Part shown: positions 32,836 to 45,226 of the stretch, piece after piece | How positions within the stretch are numbered: position 1 is the first letter of the stretch | How the letters are laid out: each line of letters begins with the position of its first letter | Source of the DNA: Sternotherus odoratus | Lineage: Eukaryota; Chordata; Testudines; Kinosternidae | Length of the DNA: 64,000 bases | Reading direction: 5' to 3' | Assembly (NCBI GenBank): GCA_032164245.1 | Contig: JAVMKO010000020.1 | Span: 7,033,206-7,097,205, forward strand | Notes under the pieces: model-generated | What the model was told of the DNA's origin: nothing | Seen by the model: the letters and a program-made list of their open reading frames with translations, nothing else | The model's database searches: none | Program-made: the position numbers and the translations under genes

Positions 32836-35528
32836 TTGATTTAAAGAACAACCCGATGGATCCAAGTGTTGGTCCACACAATATTGCAACCAGATGGCAG
32901 GGGGATGTCTGCTCCGCCTCATTTATACTTGACTTTAAATAACCTCACCGTTAAGAAATCCGCATTTGCCAACAGTTACCACACAATGGCATAAGATACT
33001 TCAGCATTTCTTTGTATGCAGAACAGGACAAAACTCCGATAGCGACCAGCACATGTTGATTTTTCAGTGGGTGCAACTGTATTTATAAACCTGAGGCCAG
33101 ACAGGAGAGGGTCTTGCATGAAGTCTAGGGCCATGATCTGCCTTTGGTTGCCTCTATGGGGCTCCCACTGCGGTCTGCATCTGAGGGCGTTATTTAACGC
33201 TTGACTTGCGAAATCATTATAAACAAACACTGTTTTCTATAGCGGTAGACTGATTGCACTGAATGTATATCAATATTAAAAACCCACTTAAATTACAGAA
33301 GCAATAGATGTAAAAGTCGATTTTCTGAAAAGGCTATTTTCTCTTAATATGCACTTAATTCTTACGGATAATGCCAACAGATGAAGACGAGAAAACAGAC
33401 CCGATATATGATACCTAGAGGAAACAGACCTTGTTACTTCTGCTATATCTGACCTGTTAAATTAGCAGCAATTTAAATTTAAAACTGCATTTACTTAAAG
33501 CTGCCATGAAATATTTTGTGCTAAATCACGAGAGGAGATTTTGCTCCGTGTAAAAGGATGTGTGTGGATGTGGGGAATCTTCTGTCAAAAACTAAACCAA
33601 ATCTCAAATTTGGCGGAATGGAATTAAAAACGCAGTTTAGAAAAGCTGTTTCTTGCTGTTATTTCAGAGTGTACGCCTGGTTTCTGAGTTGGAGGTGCTG
33701 AACTCTCTCAGCTCCTATAAGCTTCAGTAGGAGTTGTGGGTGAGCAGCAGAGCTGAAATTCAGGCCTAATGTCTTACTGATTTGACTTTATGGATTTCTT
33801 CAAAAGAAAAGAAAAATCAATTTTTTTATGGTTCGCTTTAAAAAACCCAACCCTTTTAAAATGAAAATAATGACTTTAATACACCAGTATGGATGTTCAA
33901 CCAATCTCAGTTAAACAGTAATTTCTACAATGCTCATAAACATTCAATCCTCAAAGTATAGCTATTGCCTTTAAAAATCTGAGGACCTAGAGTGTTATGG
34001 CACATGGTATCTAAGAGAGAGATGCATTTCCCTAAACTTATGACAAGTAAGTACCATATTTCACAGTATTGGGCTAGCAAGTGGACTATCGTGTATAAAA
34101 CTCTAAAGTGCCACTTTAAAGAAGCATAATAAGAAATGGACGGTGTACACAATACAGATGTTTCTGCTCTCCTTCCCAGTATCTTCCCACTACTATTTTG
34201 GAAAATTAACATTCAAGCTCTGAACATCAGAAAAGACAATGCTGCTGATTCTCATTTACACTGAGGCCCATCAGTCAAAAAATATTCCAGGAAGCCTGCA
34301 CATGTGCAGCTCTTGTCAGCAAAAAGTGAATAAAGCATTGATGAGAAAAGTCTGGGCAGATCTAGATAGTAACCAGATCTGCTTCAATGTCTTACAGTAA
34401 AAGGAAGAGGAGGCGCATTCTTTTGTGATGCAGATGGCTTTCCATCTAAAGATGTTTCCTGTAAAAGTGAAAATATAAAAGACACCAAGGACCACTAGGA
34501 TTAAGAACTGGCATAGCTGAAACCTCAGCTCCTTCCGAAGGTAGAGGTGTATGATCCACCGGAAGCCAAAGCAGGCTCGACTCAATTGATTCAAACACAT
34601 GGAAGTCAGTTCATCCTTTGTTCTTCCAACTGGGAGGCAACAGTGTGTGGAAACTGACAGAATTCCAGTCTCCAGTGCTGGGAGGGTTGGAATCTTGTCA
34701 GCTCCAGCTCACGGTTGGCTCTGGAAAGCACAAGGTACAAGCACTCACGTTCAGTCCCAGCAACCCTTGCTCACCTCTTGGATCAGCTCTTTGTGTGTTA
34801 AGCAGTCTAGGAGCAATTTCTAGTTTATCAACGGCCGTGGCACTGGAGCACATTATCTACACACACAAGCATCATTTAATGAAGTCAACAGAACAGAAAG
34901 GGGAAAAGACCTTAGACTAGACAAAGGTTTGGCTGAAGCAGGGAGCCACCCAGCAAGCTTTAAGGCTCAAAGGCTAACTAGTGGCAAGTCTACACTAGTC
35001 CATTAAAAGACTGCTGGATCGTCCCTGTGTACATGGTACTTAGCTTGCTAATGACTTTCTAAACCATGGTAATCCCGAAATCATTCAGCAAGCCAGAGAC
35101 CACATTTACAGATTATTTAACCCCTTTCATCTGGAGAGGCACAAGGGGTAGTTAGTCTTAGTCTTAAGCCAGGTCTAAGATGTCATGTTGATTAGGGGTG
35201 TGATATTTTTTCTTCATTTCTATGCCTATAAAAACCCTAGTACGTAGTTATTCCAGTATTTAAAAGGAGCTCTTACTGCTATACACAGTTCGACTGGGGG
35301 AAGCTAATATATAGGTAGCACATAGTTTATAAGCACTTGTTCTGGGATAACAGCAAACCTTTTGTCGTGTAGGTCTTAACGTTAGGACAAAAAGGTGTGA
35401 TGTTTATAGTAGGGTAATGTATGTGCTTTAGAGTTCTCATTGTGAAATCCTACTGTAGACCAGGCAATGTAGTTCTTACTGTGATGTAGCTAGGTGAAGT
35501 GAACTGTGGACGGTGAATATCGAGGGAC

Positions 35529-36087
35529 GTGACCGTTCCCCTCTATTCGACATTGGTGAGGCCTCATCTGGAGGACTGTGTCCAGTTTGGGGGCCCACAC
35601 TACAAGAAGGATGTGGAAAAATTGGAAAGAGTCCAGAGGAGGGCAACAAAAATGATTAGGGGCCTGGAGTGCATGACTTATGAGGAGAGACTGAGAGAAC
35701 TTGGATTGGTTAGTCTACAGCAGAGAAGACTGAGGGGGGATTTGATAGCTGCTTTTCAACTACCTGAAAGGGGGTTCTAAAGAGGATGGATTTAGACTGT
35801 TCTCAGTGGTACCAGATGACAGAACAAGGAGTAATGGTCTCAAGTTGCAGTGGGGAAGGTTTAGGTTGGATATTCGGAAAAACTTTTTCACTAGGAGGGT
35901 GGTAAAGCACTGGAATGGGTTACCTAGGGAGGTGGTAGAATCTCCTTCCTTAGAGGTTTTTAAGGTCAGGCTTGACAAAGCCCTGGCTGGAATGATTTAG
36001 TTGCAATTGGTCCTGCTTTGAGCAGGGGGTTGGACTAGATACCTCCTAAGGTCCCTTCAAACCCTGATATTCTATGATTCTATGAAT
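35529..36087 (+). mobile_element. CR1 LINE, 3' 560 bp including end of ORF2
   Basis: Encodes the C-terminal CR1 ORF2 signature [20 protein letters not shown] and [13 protein letters not shown], then a frameshifted [20 protein letters not shown], and ends with GAGCAGGGGGTTGGACTAGA and a double ATTCTATG tail. Antisense to PRNP within its intron. Disrupted by frameshift at about 35760; not functional. Confidence 0.92.
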
Positions 36088-37379
36088 ATAGGCTTGACCT
36101 GGCCTAGCTCCATCTTGGTAAAAGCAACCTGTCTTGTCTTTTCTTAGGACTTGACAGTTGAATAGCTAACACATGTAATTCCACTGTAAAAACACCTGTA
36201 AGACAGCTGTAGGAACAGTAAGGCCAGATATATAAAATAAAAGGTTTGCAAATACAGCTATATCAGGAAACCCTCCCAGTATAGTTGCATCTTATACTAG
36301 CATAGCTTCGTTGAGCAAAATAAATGATAAGTAACAAAAGGATTTTATGATGGTATAACTGTATTTACACCAGGGGTTTTCCTGTGATAGAAATGTAATT
36401 TTAAAAAGATTACACCTGTAAAGTAATAATCCTACAACTACCTTCTACAATCCTTGTCTTCACTGGATTTCACCTCATGTTAGTTATCAGGTTGACTATC
36501 AAAAGGTAAGAAACACTTTTTCCCTAGTGTGGACAGTTGCTCCAGTAACTTGCGTTGTCCCTCTCTGGATAAGGTCTGTTCCTTTTAGATTACAAAACCA
36601 ACTACACCACTCAAAGGAAAGATGTACTATCAGTTTATATCAAGTTATAATTCCACATATTCTTGCTATTCCCAGCTTAACACAGACTAATACCTTATTT
36701 GCTTATCTGCCCACTACTGAGAGGGAATTTTCACTCCGTTGTCCAGGAAGAGGGACATGGTTGGGCTTGTCAAAGAAGTCCCAGGGAAATGGACACCCAA
36801 CTCTCACTGTACTTTGATGGGAATTGGGCTCTTATGCAAATCACAGATCAAGTCCTGGTTTTAATTAAAATTTATGACAAACCCTAACTCCAAAATTTGT
36901 CCCTAGATCTTTTTCCCCTCAGACTACAACGAATTTGGAAGCCATCAGGGCATAGGAGAAATTTCAATCCATTCTTCTAATGTACGTTACTCTGGACATG
37001 TGTGGGTTGACTTGATCTGTGTTTGTGGCACCCAATTAACTTTGTTAGTGAAATCCTCCCGAAGATTCCTTAGTCTTGAGTAACCTAATTTATTTTGCAA
37101 CTGCATCATTCACGACTCCCGCTTCCAGACAGGTAATAAATATACTGAATAACACAGGCCCTACTTCTACTCCATAAAGCGCACACTACTTTTCACGTCT
37201 CCTCATGCTGAGAATTGGCTATTTATTCCTACTCTTCGCTTCCATTTATTGTGAAATGAGTCGATGCAAATTTATAACAATCAGGGAGAGTGCCAAGAAG
37301 GGAGAGAGACGAGTCCTAACGAAGCACAAGGATGATGATTAAAGCAGGCGGACGAGTATGGAATGCTGGCATAGGATAG

Positions 37380-38080
37380 CTGGCCCAGCCTAGATGTGAC
37401 AGGCTGGCGAAAGAGAATGAGCCAACCCAGATCCACACGTGAATAGTTAATTACCTAGGTGGCAGTTAGTTTTGGAACACCTGGGCCTGATACAGGGCGC
37501 GGTCAAGAGGAGGACTTTGGAACACTGAGGGGAAGCTTCTCAGATGAGCTGATTAGAGAGCCCATCAGAAAAGGAGACCTAAGAAAGGTGCTCCTGGAGG
37601 AAGCAGGGGCCCAAAGGGCTAGCAGAGCAGACACCTAGGGAGGGGCCCGGTCCCAGTGAAAGGACCTTACCGGATAGTAAGAAGAGGTCCAGATCGTTAG
37701 GGAAGAGCTGCAGGGGGCCCGAGTCAAGGGAAAGAACCTGTCCACAGGGGAGGCTCGGCGGCGTGACTCCAGTGGAGGATCCCAGGTCGAGAGGGCCTTA
37801 CTGGTGAAAGATCCTGGACACAGGAGAAGGAGGAGGAATTCAGGTGGGGGCAGACTGACTAATGTTAACTTGCACCCCTTTTCCTTCTCCCCCCTCCCAT
37901 CAGTAAGATGCTGCAGTGAAGGCTTGTTTGGATACCATGTTTCACCTCTGATTAAACCAATTAGATCCCTGAAGGGGCAGTGTTAACGATATACAAGACT
38001 CACAGAACGTATTGATAGTCTATGGGGGAAACTGAGGCAGCGATGCACCTGTGATTCTGCACTGGGCCACCAGGGATGAG
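37380..38080. repeat. GC-richer, LTR-like unassigned block
   Basis: Composition changes from A/T-rich to purine-rich with many GGACCTTAC/GGAGGA words. The phrases AAAGGACCTTACCGG and GAGGGCCTTACTGG repeat internally about 130 bp apart. It resembles the style of retroviral LTR R-U5 regions, but no termini are evident. Confidence 0.3.
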
Positions 38081-38099
38081 TGCCCCCCCATAACAATCC

Positions 38100-40400
38100 C
38101 CCATTTATTTTTCTTTAAGTGCACAAATAAAGCAATATGCTTTGTCTAAACAACTGAAACTTGTACAATTTTTGGCTCAGGGAAATGGATATGATGGCTC
38201 TTGGCTTCTGTTTGTAAGGGGAAAAAAATCAGCAACCTCTTTGCACAAGAAAGAACCTATTTGTACCCTGCTCTCACCCCCATAGTTCCTCTTTCCTCTA
38301 GAAAGATTTTATTTGCAGAACACACTGTGCAGAGAAATAACGTGCAAAGAAATGTTGGACTCATGATAGAAGCTTCCTTATTGCTAATGCTAAAAACAAT
38401 ATTTAGCAGGGCAGTACCTATAGGAGAGTATGGTCCGTATGTAATGGAGTCTTGAATTTTTAATGTACAGGAGCGTATGTCTCTCCGAGGGCTGCAGTTG
38501 CCACGGTAGTGGCAGGTATTTATGGCACAATGTTATTCAATACAGTGTTAAACCACACCAAAGAAATCTGAATCAGCTGCTGGTTTGAGAGCTTTGACCT
38601 GCGTGTTCCTTAATCAAAATGCTTATTGAATACATACGACAGCTTAAGTGGATCACAGTATAAAGTGGGATTCCCCCGCCCCCTCTCCCCTGGCTCCAAT
38701 GGCTGACTATGGTTACATAACCTAGCAGGGTTCTTGTATTTGAATATGCTCTCTGCTTAACAAAACAGAGCAATGGAAAAATACAATAACACATGCCCTA
38801 TCAATGAAGAAACAGAGCCTTGGGTTTTTGTTTTTTATCAGATTACCCGACCCCGCAGCAACGTACTTTAATAATCTAGCTGTTTTACAGCCCTCCGTCT
38901 TTAACTATCTCTGTTCTTTTCTGATTTCCATAACGCCTTCATATCGAAGCACTGACTGTCAGTGAGGGCCGGGGGGGGTTAAAAATAGTCCAAAGATGTT
39001 TATATTTTGCATTGGTCAGCTCTGCATATACAAGGGTCACATTCATAACCTCACTGGGTAAACGGTACAGGTTTTCCTAATAAAGCCCGAAGACAGGCAG
39101 AAAAGCTCAGTATTATTCATTTGAAGAGCCAAGCCTCCTCTTAAGCAAGTAAAGTAATTATTAATAAGCATGCAAGTGGGTTGTTTTATCAGACATGTTA
39201 TAGCAGAGTACTGGAGACTCTTTCATCTGGGTTGTATTAGAAAATCTAGCTCACTGTGCCAGGGCAAAACAATGTGGTAAACAAGGCAATTGCTCAGAAA
39301 TTTGTATCTAATCATGCATCTGCTTAATGTCTCTGCAGCCTTAGGGGTGGGGTTCCTGGCTCATGTCCGGAAAAGATGAATTGCCATTAGAATAAGATAT
39401 ATTATGTAGGTAACGTAGGGATGGATGAGTGTTCCAGAGGGTAATCACCTTGAAGAAGGTATCTGTTTACAGGTAATGATGCTGCTAGTGTTCCTCAAGC
39501 TGTAGGTTTTGTGTACACTCAGGGCCTGTCTCTACACCCTTTAGAGAAGAGGATCTCAAAGCACTCTGCAAACACAAACACATGGATCCTCACAACACAA
39601 TAACGCTGCATCCCACCTTTTTGCAGGCGAAGGGTTTCACAAAGACGACACTGTCAGGGTCGTATGGAACAAGGATTATTTATCTAGACCCGAAAGGAGA
39701 GTGAGCGCTTTCTAGACAAATACGGTTTGTGCCGAGAAGAGCTGATAATGGTGATTAAAAAGGGTCAGGGACTGAGGAGAACTGGAGAATGAGGGTAACA
39801 GTTACCCATGCGTGAGTTTGCTTTGGTTATGTTTGGGCGGGGGGGTAGAGGAGATATCTTTGTTTTGCAAAAAGAAAAAAAAGGGCTGGTTCTTTTTGTT
39901 CAGAGGACTAGAGGGGATGGTGGTGAAGAGCTGAATCCGTACAATAGGTAAAGGCAGGGAGGGAAATGGTGGAAGAGGAGAGAGGATATGGAGGAGAAGA
40001 GAGGAGTGGTCTGGAAGACAGAGGTCCAGCAGCAGAGGGGTGTGTAAGTGGAGGGGAGATGGGAAGATATTAAAGGTATCTGTCAACAGAGTTGGGGCAA
40101 GGCCCTGGGTACACATGTTGAAGCTGAAATGATGCCAAGCTCTTATGATGCCAAGACGCTGCTATGGCAGGGAGACCGCTCCCTATTGCGTGATGTAGGA
40201 CCCGGGGGACTGGCTAGTCTGAGGGGAAATCCCGGGTGAGGCTGCAGAGGGGTGTCCCTGTTGGCTGCCTTCGGAGGGAACAAGCGGGACGTAGGATTTT
40301 CTCGAGTTCCTCTTAGAAAGGTCTTTCTGTCGGACTGGGCAATGGGGGGCGGGGGGAAGATTCCTGTTAAGAGAGGCGGATGCTGTATTGTCAGCAGGTC
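38100..40400. other. PRNP intronic sequence, no gene seen
   Basis: Unique-looking, A/T-rich, with a weak MIR-like piece at 39540-39690 (reverse orientation) and a purine-rich tract at 39960-40060. No coding evidence. Confidence 0.45.
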
Positions 40401-40829
40401 TGATGCTTTGTACAGCTCCGAGTGCGTTGCTGGCACTTGAATAAAAGGGGGGCAAAGCAGGAGCTGGTGTCAGAGGGAGGATGGGGAATGTGTCCGGTAC
40501 TGGTCCCTCGAAGCTGAGCGCGGGTGCACACCCCCACAGATCCTAAACCCCGCGCACACGGCACGCGCAACAATTTGCACAGATGCACAAAAATGAGCAC
40601 AAGCAATTTTTGGCACACGGGGCCTGTGGGAAATGAGAGGGGACGGGGCTCTGCTCTGGTGTAAGGGGATAAGGCCATGGGAGCAGAGGAAGCGGGTGGT
40701 GGTGGTGGTGGGGGGGGGGTTCTTTCTGTGCCTGTTTCGCTGCCTGAACAGAGAAACACGAACCCGGCTTCCGCTGGGACTTGAATTCTCTCTCGGCTCC
40801 GGCCCTCCATGACCAGGCAGCGCTAGGGA

Positions 40830-41235
40830 TGGGCAGGGGCCAGACGGAGATCGGGCCGGGCAGGGGGGCGAGGGATCCGGTCCCTCTGCTCCCCTCCGAC
40901 CCACACAGCACGTACCCCCCCCCCCTCGATGCAGCCGCCTGTGGGTAGATTCTGTGCTGGGGGGGAGCTGGGCTCGCTGCCAGCTCCCCGCGCCGGTCCC
41001 CCCCCCTTTACCCCCCCGGCCCAGGGGCTCCCTGCGCCCCGCGCCCCGGCTCCGGCCCCGCACTCACCTGGGCGCTGCGCTGCGCGCTTCACCTTCTCGG
41101 GCTGCGGGAGGCGAACTGCGGCGGATACCCCGGGCCCCGCCCGCGCCGCGCGGGGAGGAGAGCCGGGGAGGGGCGGGCGCGCAGGGGGAGGAGCCGGGCT
41201 CCCGGGCCTGACGGGTCCCCTCCCTCTGCCCCGCA
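40830..41235 (-). promoter_or_regulatory. PRNP: CpG island / probable PRNP promoter
   Basis: The only strong CpG cluster in the window, densest at 41040-41185. Upstream of the exon (right side) GC boxes are visible: GGGCGGGGCC on the minus strand near 41133-41147, and GGGGCGGGC on the plus strand near 41168-41177. No TATA box is seen, as in mammalian PRNP housekeeping-type promoters. The transcription start is not determined. A divergent transcript is possible but unsupported. Confidence 0.7.
41068..41130 (-). other. PRNP: Probable PRNP 5' non-coding exon 1
   Basis: Minus strand ends CGCAGCGCCCAG at 41068, followed by a consensus 5' splice donor GTGAGTG. It lies inside the CpG island, in the correct orientation, and pairs naturally with the coding-exon acceptor 8.25 kb away. 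The left boundary is set by the donor; the right boundary (start site) is a guess. Confidence 0.6.
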
Positions 41236-42856
41236 CCCCCCCGCCCCACCCCAGCACCCCACTGCCCCTACTCACCCCACTGCCCCACCCCAGCACCCCA
41301 CTGCCCCTACCCAGCACCCCCTGCCCCTACTCACCCCACTGCCCCTACCCAGCACCCCCCTGCCCCAACCTAGCACCCCACTGCCCCAACTCACCCCACT
41401 GCCCCACCCCAGCACCCCCCTGCCCTACTCACCCTACTGCCCCTACTCACCCCACTGCCCCTACCCAGCACCCCCTGCCCCAACCTAGCACCCCACTGCC
41501 CCTACTCACCCCACCGCCCCACCCCAGCACCCCACTGCCCTACTCACCCCATTGCCCCTACCCAGCACCCCCTGCCCCAACCTAGCACCCCACTGCCCCA
41601 ACTCACCCCACTGCCCCACCCCAGCACCCCACTGCCCTACTCACCCCATTGCCCCTACCCAGCACCCCCTGCCCCAACCTAGCACCCCACTGCCCCTACT
41701 CACCCCACTGCCCCTACCCAGCACCCCCTGCCCCAACCTAGCACCCCACTGCCCCTACTCACCCCACCGCCCCACCCCAGCACCCCACTGCCCTACTCAC
41801 CCCATTGCCCCTACCCAGCACCCCCCTGCCCCAACCTAGCACCCCACTGCCCCTACTCACCCCACCGCCCCACCCCAGCACCCCACTGCCCTACTCACCC
41901 CATTGCCCCTACCCAGCACCCCCCTGCCCCAACCTAGCACCCCACTGCCCCAACTCACCCCACTGCCCCACCCCAGCACCCCACTGCCCTACTCACCCCA
42001 TTGCCCCTACCCAGCACCCCCCTGCCCCAACCTAGCACCCCACTGCCCCACCCTACTGCCCCACCCCAGCACCCCACTGCCCCTACTCACCCCACTGCCC
42101 CTACTCACCCCCTGCACCTACCCAGCACCCCCTGCCCCAACCTAGCACCCCACTGCCCCAACTCACCCCACTGCCCCACCCCAGCACCCCACTGCCCTAC
42201 TCACCCCATTGCCCCTACCCAGCACCCCCTGCCCCAACCTAGCACCCCACTGCCCCAACTCACCCCACTGCCCCACCCCAGCACCCCACTGCCCCTACTC
42301 ACCCCACTGCCCTACTCACCCCACTGCCCTAACCCAGCACCCCACTGCCCTGCCCACCTCCTGCCCTAACCCAGCACCCCACTGCCCCTACTCACCCCAT
42401 TGCCCTGCCCGCCTCCTGCCCCACCCCAGCACCCCACTGCCCCTACTCACCCCACTGCCCTAACCCAGCACCCCACTGCCCTAACCCAGCACCCCACTGC
42501 CCTAACCCAGCACCCCACTGCCCCTACTCACCCCATTGCCCTACCTGCTGCCTGCCCCACCCCAGCACCCCACTGCCCCTACTCACCCCACTGCCCTACC
42601 CGCTGCCTGCCCCACCCCATCACCCCACTGCCCTGCCCGCCTCCTGCCCCAACCCATCACCCCACTGCCCTGCCCGCCCTGCACCCACACTGCCTCACAC
42701 TCTCCCACCCCAACCCAGGACCCCACTGCCCTGCCCGCCTCCTGCCCTAACCTAGCACCCCACTGCCCCTACTCACCCCACTGCTCTGCCTGCCTCCTGC
42801 CCCAACCCAGCACTCCACTGCCCCTACTCACCCCAGTGCCCTGCCCGCCCTGCACC
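41236..42856. repeat. 1.6-kb C-rich minisatellite (VNTR) upstream of PRNP
   Basis: Hundreds of bp of variants of CCCCACTGCCC, CTACTCA and CCCAGCA. Higher-order units recur: the phrase ATTGCCCCTACCCAGCA occurs at 41551, 41648, 41804, 41902, 42000 and 42208, i.e. steps of 97-98 bp interrupted by 156 and 208. The right third is more degenerate (GCCCGCCTCCTGCC variants). The PRNP sense strand is G-rich, with many GGGG runs. Proline-rich ORFs on the plus strand are by-products. Confidence 0.95.
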
Positions 42857-42859
42857 CAC

Positions 42860-43325
42860 ATCTTGCCTGAACTCTGGTTTTGGGACATAAAAGGGACCAA
42901 CATGGAGAAGAAGATTTCCATTCACCCTCTGGGCCTCCGTGAATTTATTCCGCCATCGATCTCGAATCTTTGCACATACCCAAGCTAGCTCAGAATTCCT
43001 ATTAGATAAAACCCAATTTTTTTCTTTTTCCATTAGCCATTCTGAAAGCTATTGCTCTATTTCACACGTGCTCTTGTCTTGAGGATCTCTTTATAGTCTT
43101 CTTATCCATCCTTTAAATGGAAAAATACCCTCTCAGAGTGTGAATTATTATTAATGAGTCAGAATAAAGTATCTTCGGAGTAGCTTGCACGTTGTATGGA
43201 ACCCTCACAGAACGCCATTGAGAGAGACAGCCACCTATGACACCATAAGAAGAAAGCCAAAATAACATTTCAAATGCCTTTTACTTTAGCAAAGTAAACA
43301 GTTTAAATTGTCAGGTTTGTTTTTA
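42860..43325. other. Intergenic, no gene seen
   Basis: Ordinary A/T-rich sequence immediately beyond the VNTR. No recognised repeat. Confidence 0.5.
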
Positions 43326-43590
43326 ACAAGAGTTGGCCAAATCATTTCAATTTCCCCACTTCATTTTGCTTTGACCTTTATAGTGTAACAATTTTTAATA
43401 TTTAATATTTATATCATTTTGATAAAATTAAAACTATTCCATGTTTCTAAATCAGAGAATTTTTTTTCAGAATTTCCATTTTTGTGTGGGGGGAAAATGG
43501 GTTTATTGTTCCCATTCAGAGTGAACACAAATTTTGAAATGTTGGAATTTTCCACAGGATGGAAATTTTCCTTTTTTCCAACGAGCTGGT
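43326..43590. repeat. A/T-rich dispersed repeat
   Basis: Left edge AGAGTTGGCCAAATCATTTC, right edge AAATTTTCC...CCAACGAGCTGG. The interior shares TTTTGAAATGTTGGAATTTT with 29110-29440. It probably belongs to the same TIR-bearing element family. Confidence 0.5.
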
Positions 43591-43808
43591 CTCTTAACAG
43601 AAATTCTCCCACGTCTTACAATGGATAAACATTAGTTTTGTAGGAAAACCCAAACGATGAACGTGTAAAACACAAAATGCAAAATGAATAAAAACAAAAA
43701 ATAAAAACAAATTGGGACCATTTTGCAGCAAAACATGATTTTTATTATTCTGCAAAATAATATGACTGTATCCATTTTTAATCTCTTAGAAGTACAAGTG
43801 ATATTTTT

Positions 43809-43927
43809 ATGTGCACAAACTAAAATCTCCTAATATTTATAGAGTATTTATTTATAAATATTAATATAGACTATAAATAAATATATGAATACTCTATAAA
43901 TATTAGGAGATTTTAGTTTGTGCACAT
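43809..43927. repeat. Perfect 40-bp inverted repeat (hairpin/MITE)
   Basis: The left arm 43809-43848 starts ATGTGCACAAACTAAAATCT and is the exact reverse complement of 43888-43927. The 39-bp spacer is itself A/T-rich and partly symmetric. Similarity continues imperfectly a few bases outside (GTGAT... and ...ATTCAC). It is either a MITE or a palindrome able to form a cruciform. No gene is involved. Confidence 0.9.
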
Positions 43928-44879
43928 AAATAATTCACTTTTTCTTCCAAATGTATACAAACATACATATATGGATCTCTCTAGAGTATATAATTTATAT
44001 TTATAGAGCTTATTTCACATCAAAGGACTCACAGACTGTCACAAGCTTAACAAACTGCCCTGCAATATGAAAATACATAATATTTTGCAAATCATACTTT
44101 GGTTTCAGTTCATCTGCAATTGAAAAACAATCACCGCTGGGCATGAAATATGGGAACTGGGTATCAACACATATCAATCAACATGATCAAGGAATCAAGA
44201 TGGATGAATACTCCTGAAACCAGCCGCCCAGGGTTAACTAGGGCAGCAAATTGCTATTACTCAAGCAGGAATTGCTATTACTGAAGCAGGAATCGAGGCC
44301 AGATATTGTGGCTAAGACACAATATTACGGAAGCTATTAGTAACCACAATGGCTAGGACTTTAATTTTTATGTTGCATTTAATTGATCTCTGAAATTCAA
44401 GAGCAGAGGAAGCTGAATTAGATTGGGGATGGTCTGAGAGGGAATTCTGAAACATTTACTGAGTCCAATCATCTTTGGTCTGATTCAGTGCCTACTGAAG
44501 TGCATGGGACTCTTGCAATTAACTTCTGGGTGGAGGATCAGGGCCCAAATACTCAAAATGTAGTCATAGGAAGATCTTTGCATTGCATCCTGGTCTATCT
44601 TTCTTCTAGCCAGCTGTGTTTAAAAACGGGGACTTCAAACGAGTGCGGGGCACCATTTTCCAGACAAATACCTTATTTGCCAAAAAAATGCAGTGACTGT
44701 CAATCCAAAACTATTCACGAATGTGACCCAAATAGTTGCAGGGGTATAACATTTTTTGGGGTGTTTGTCTCCATTCAGCCCACTTTATAACCTGTAGCCA
44801 AGAGTTTTAGAGCATCTTCCTGAGATGTGGAAGTGCAGAAGCTGTAAATACTTAAGTATTCACTGGGCCAAAGAGAGAG

Positions 44880-44960
44880 AGTGACTCATTAGTCTGGTGA
44901 TGAAAACACTCACCTGGGAGGAGAGGGGTTTGAACCCATGTCTGTCTCCCAGGTGATCCA
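44880..44960 (+). repeat. tRNA-like SINE fragment
   Basis: GTGACTCATTAGTCTGGTGA followed by AGGGGTTTGAACCCATGTCT. The latter resembles a Pol III B box with its palindromic T-arm. Probably a short SINE head, not a tRNA gene. Confidence 0.4.
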
Positions 44961-45102
44961 TTTTGGATTTGCTGATCAATTCCAAACAATTTTTGGAACA
45001 GAATGGAACTTCTTCTGTTTGGGTTTTTTTTTTTTTTTCTGATTTGCTTGGCTGAACTGGAAGATCAGTTATTTGCCTGCCTTGATTTATAACTGATCAG
45101 TG

Positions 45103-45226
45103 TAGGGTGACCAGACAGCAAACATGAACAATCGGGACAGGGAGTGGGGGATCATAGGAGTCTATATAAGAAAAAGACCCCCAAATCAGGACTGTCCCTA
45201 TAAAATCAGGACATCTGGTCACCCTA
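45103..45226. mobile_element. TAGGGTGACCAGA MITE, copy 3
   Basis: Full-length 124-bp copy with termini TAGGGTGACCAGACA and CATCTGGTCACCCTA. Flanking octamers GATCAGTG and ATTCAGTG match at 6 of 8 positions. Confidence 0.85.

Larger units (their letters stand above)
32819..41067 (-). other. PRNP: PRNP intron between non-coding exon 1 and coding exon
   Basis: Bounded by GT at 41067-41066 (GTGAGTG context) and AG at 32820-32819, about 8.25 kb. It contains a CR1 copy at 35529-36087, an unassigned GC-richer repeat-like block at 37380-38080 and otherwise unique A/T-rich sequence. Additional non-coding exons, as in some mammals, cannot be excluded. Confidence 0.65.

Noticed and set aside
32809..32922. 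N-terminal extension of the PrP frame by 38 codons
   Set aside because: It crosses the 3' splice site. The Met at 32808 has the Kozak context and signal peptide.
40391..41317. Overlapping minus- and plus-strand ORFs of 120-197 codons at the CpG island
   Set aside because: GC-rich sequence lacks stops on both strands. There are no domains, and the strand and donor fit non-coding exon 1.
40929..42988. Long proline-rich plus-strand ORFs (up to 218 codons) across the C-rich array
   Set aside because: They follow the minisatellite in several frames at once, have no domain, and appear only because the repeat lacks stop codons.
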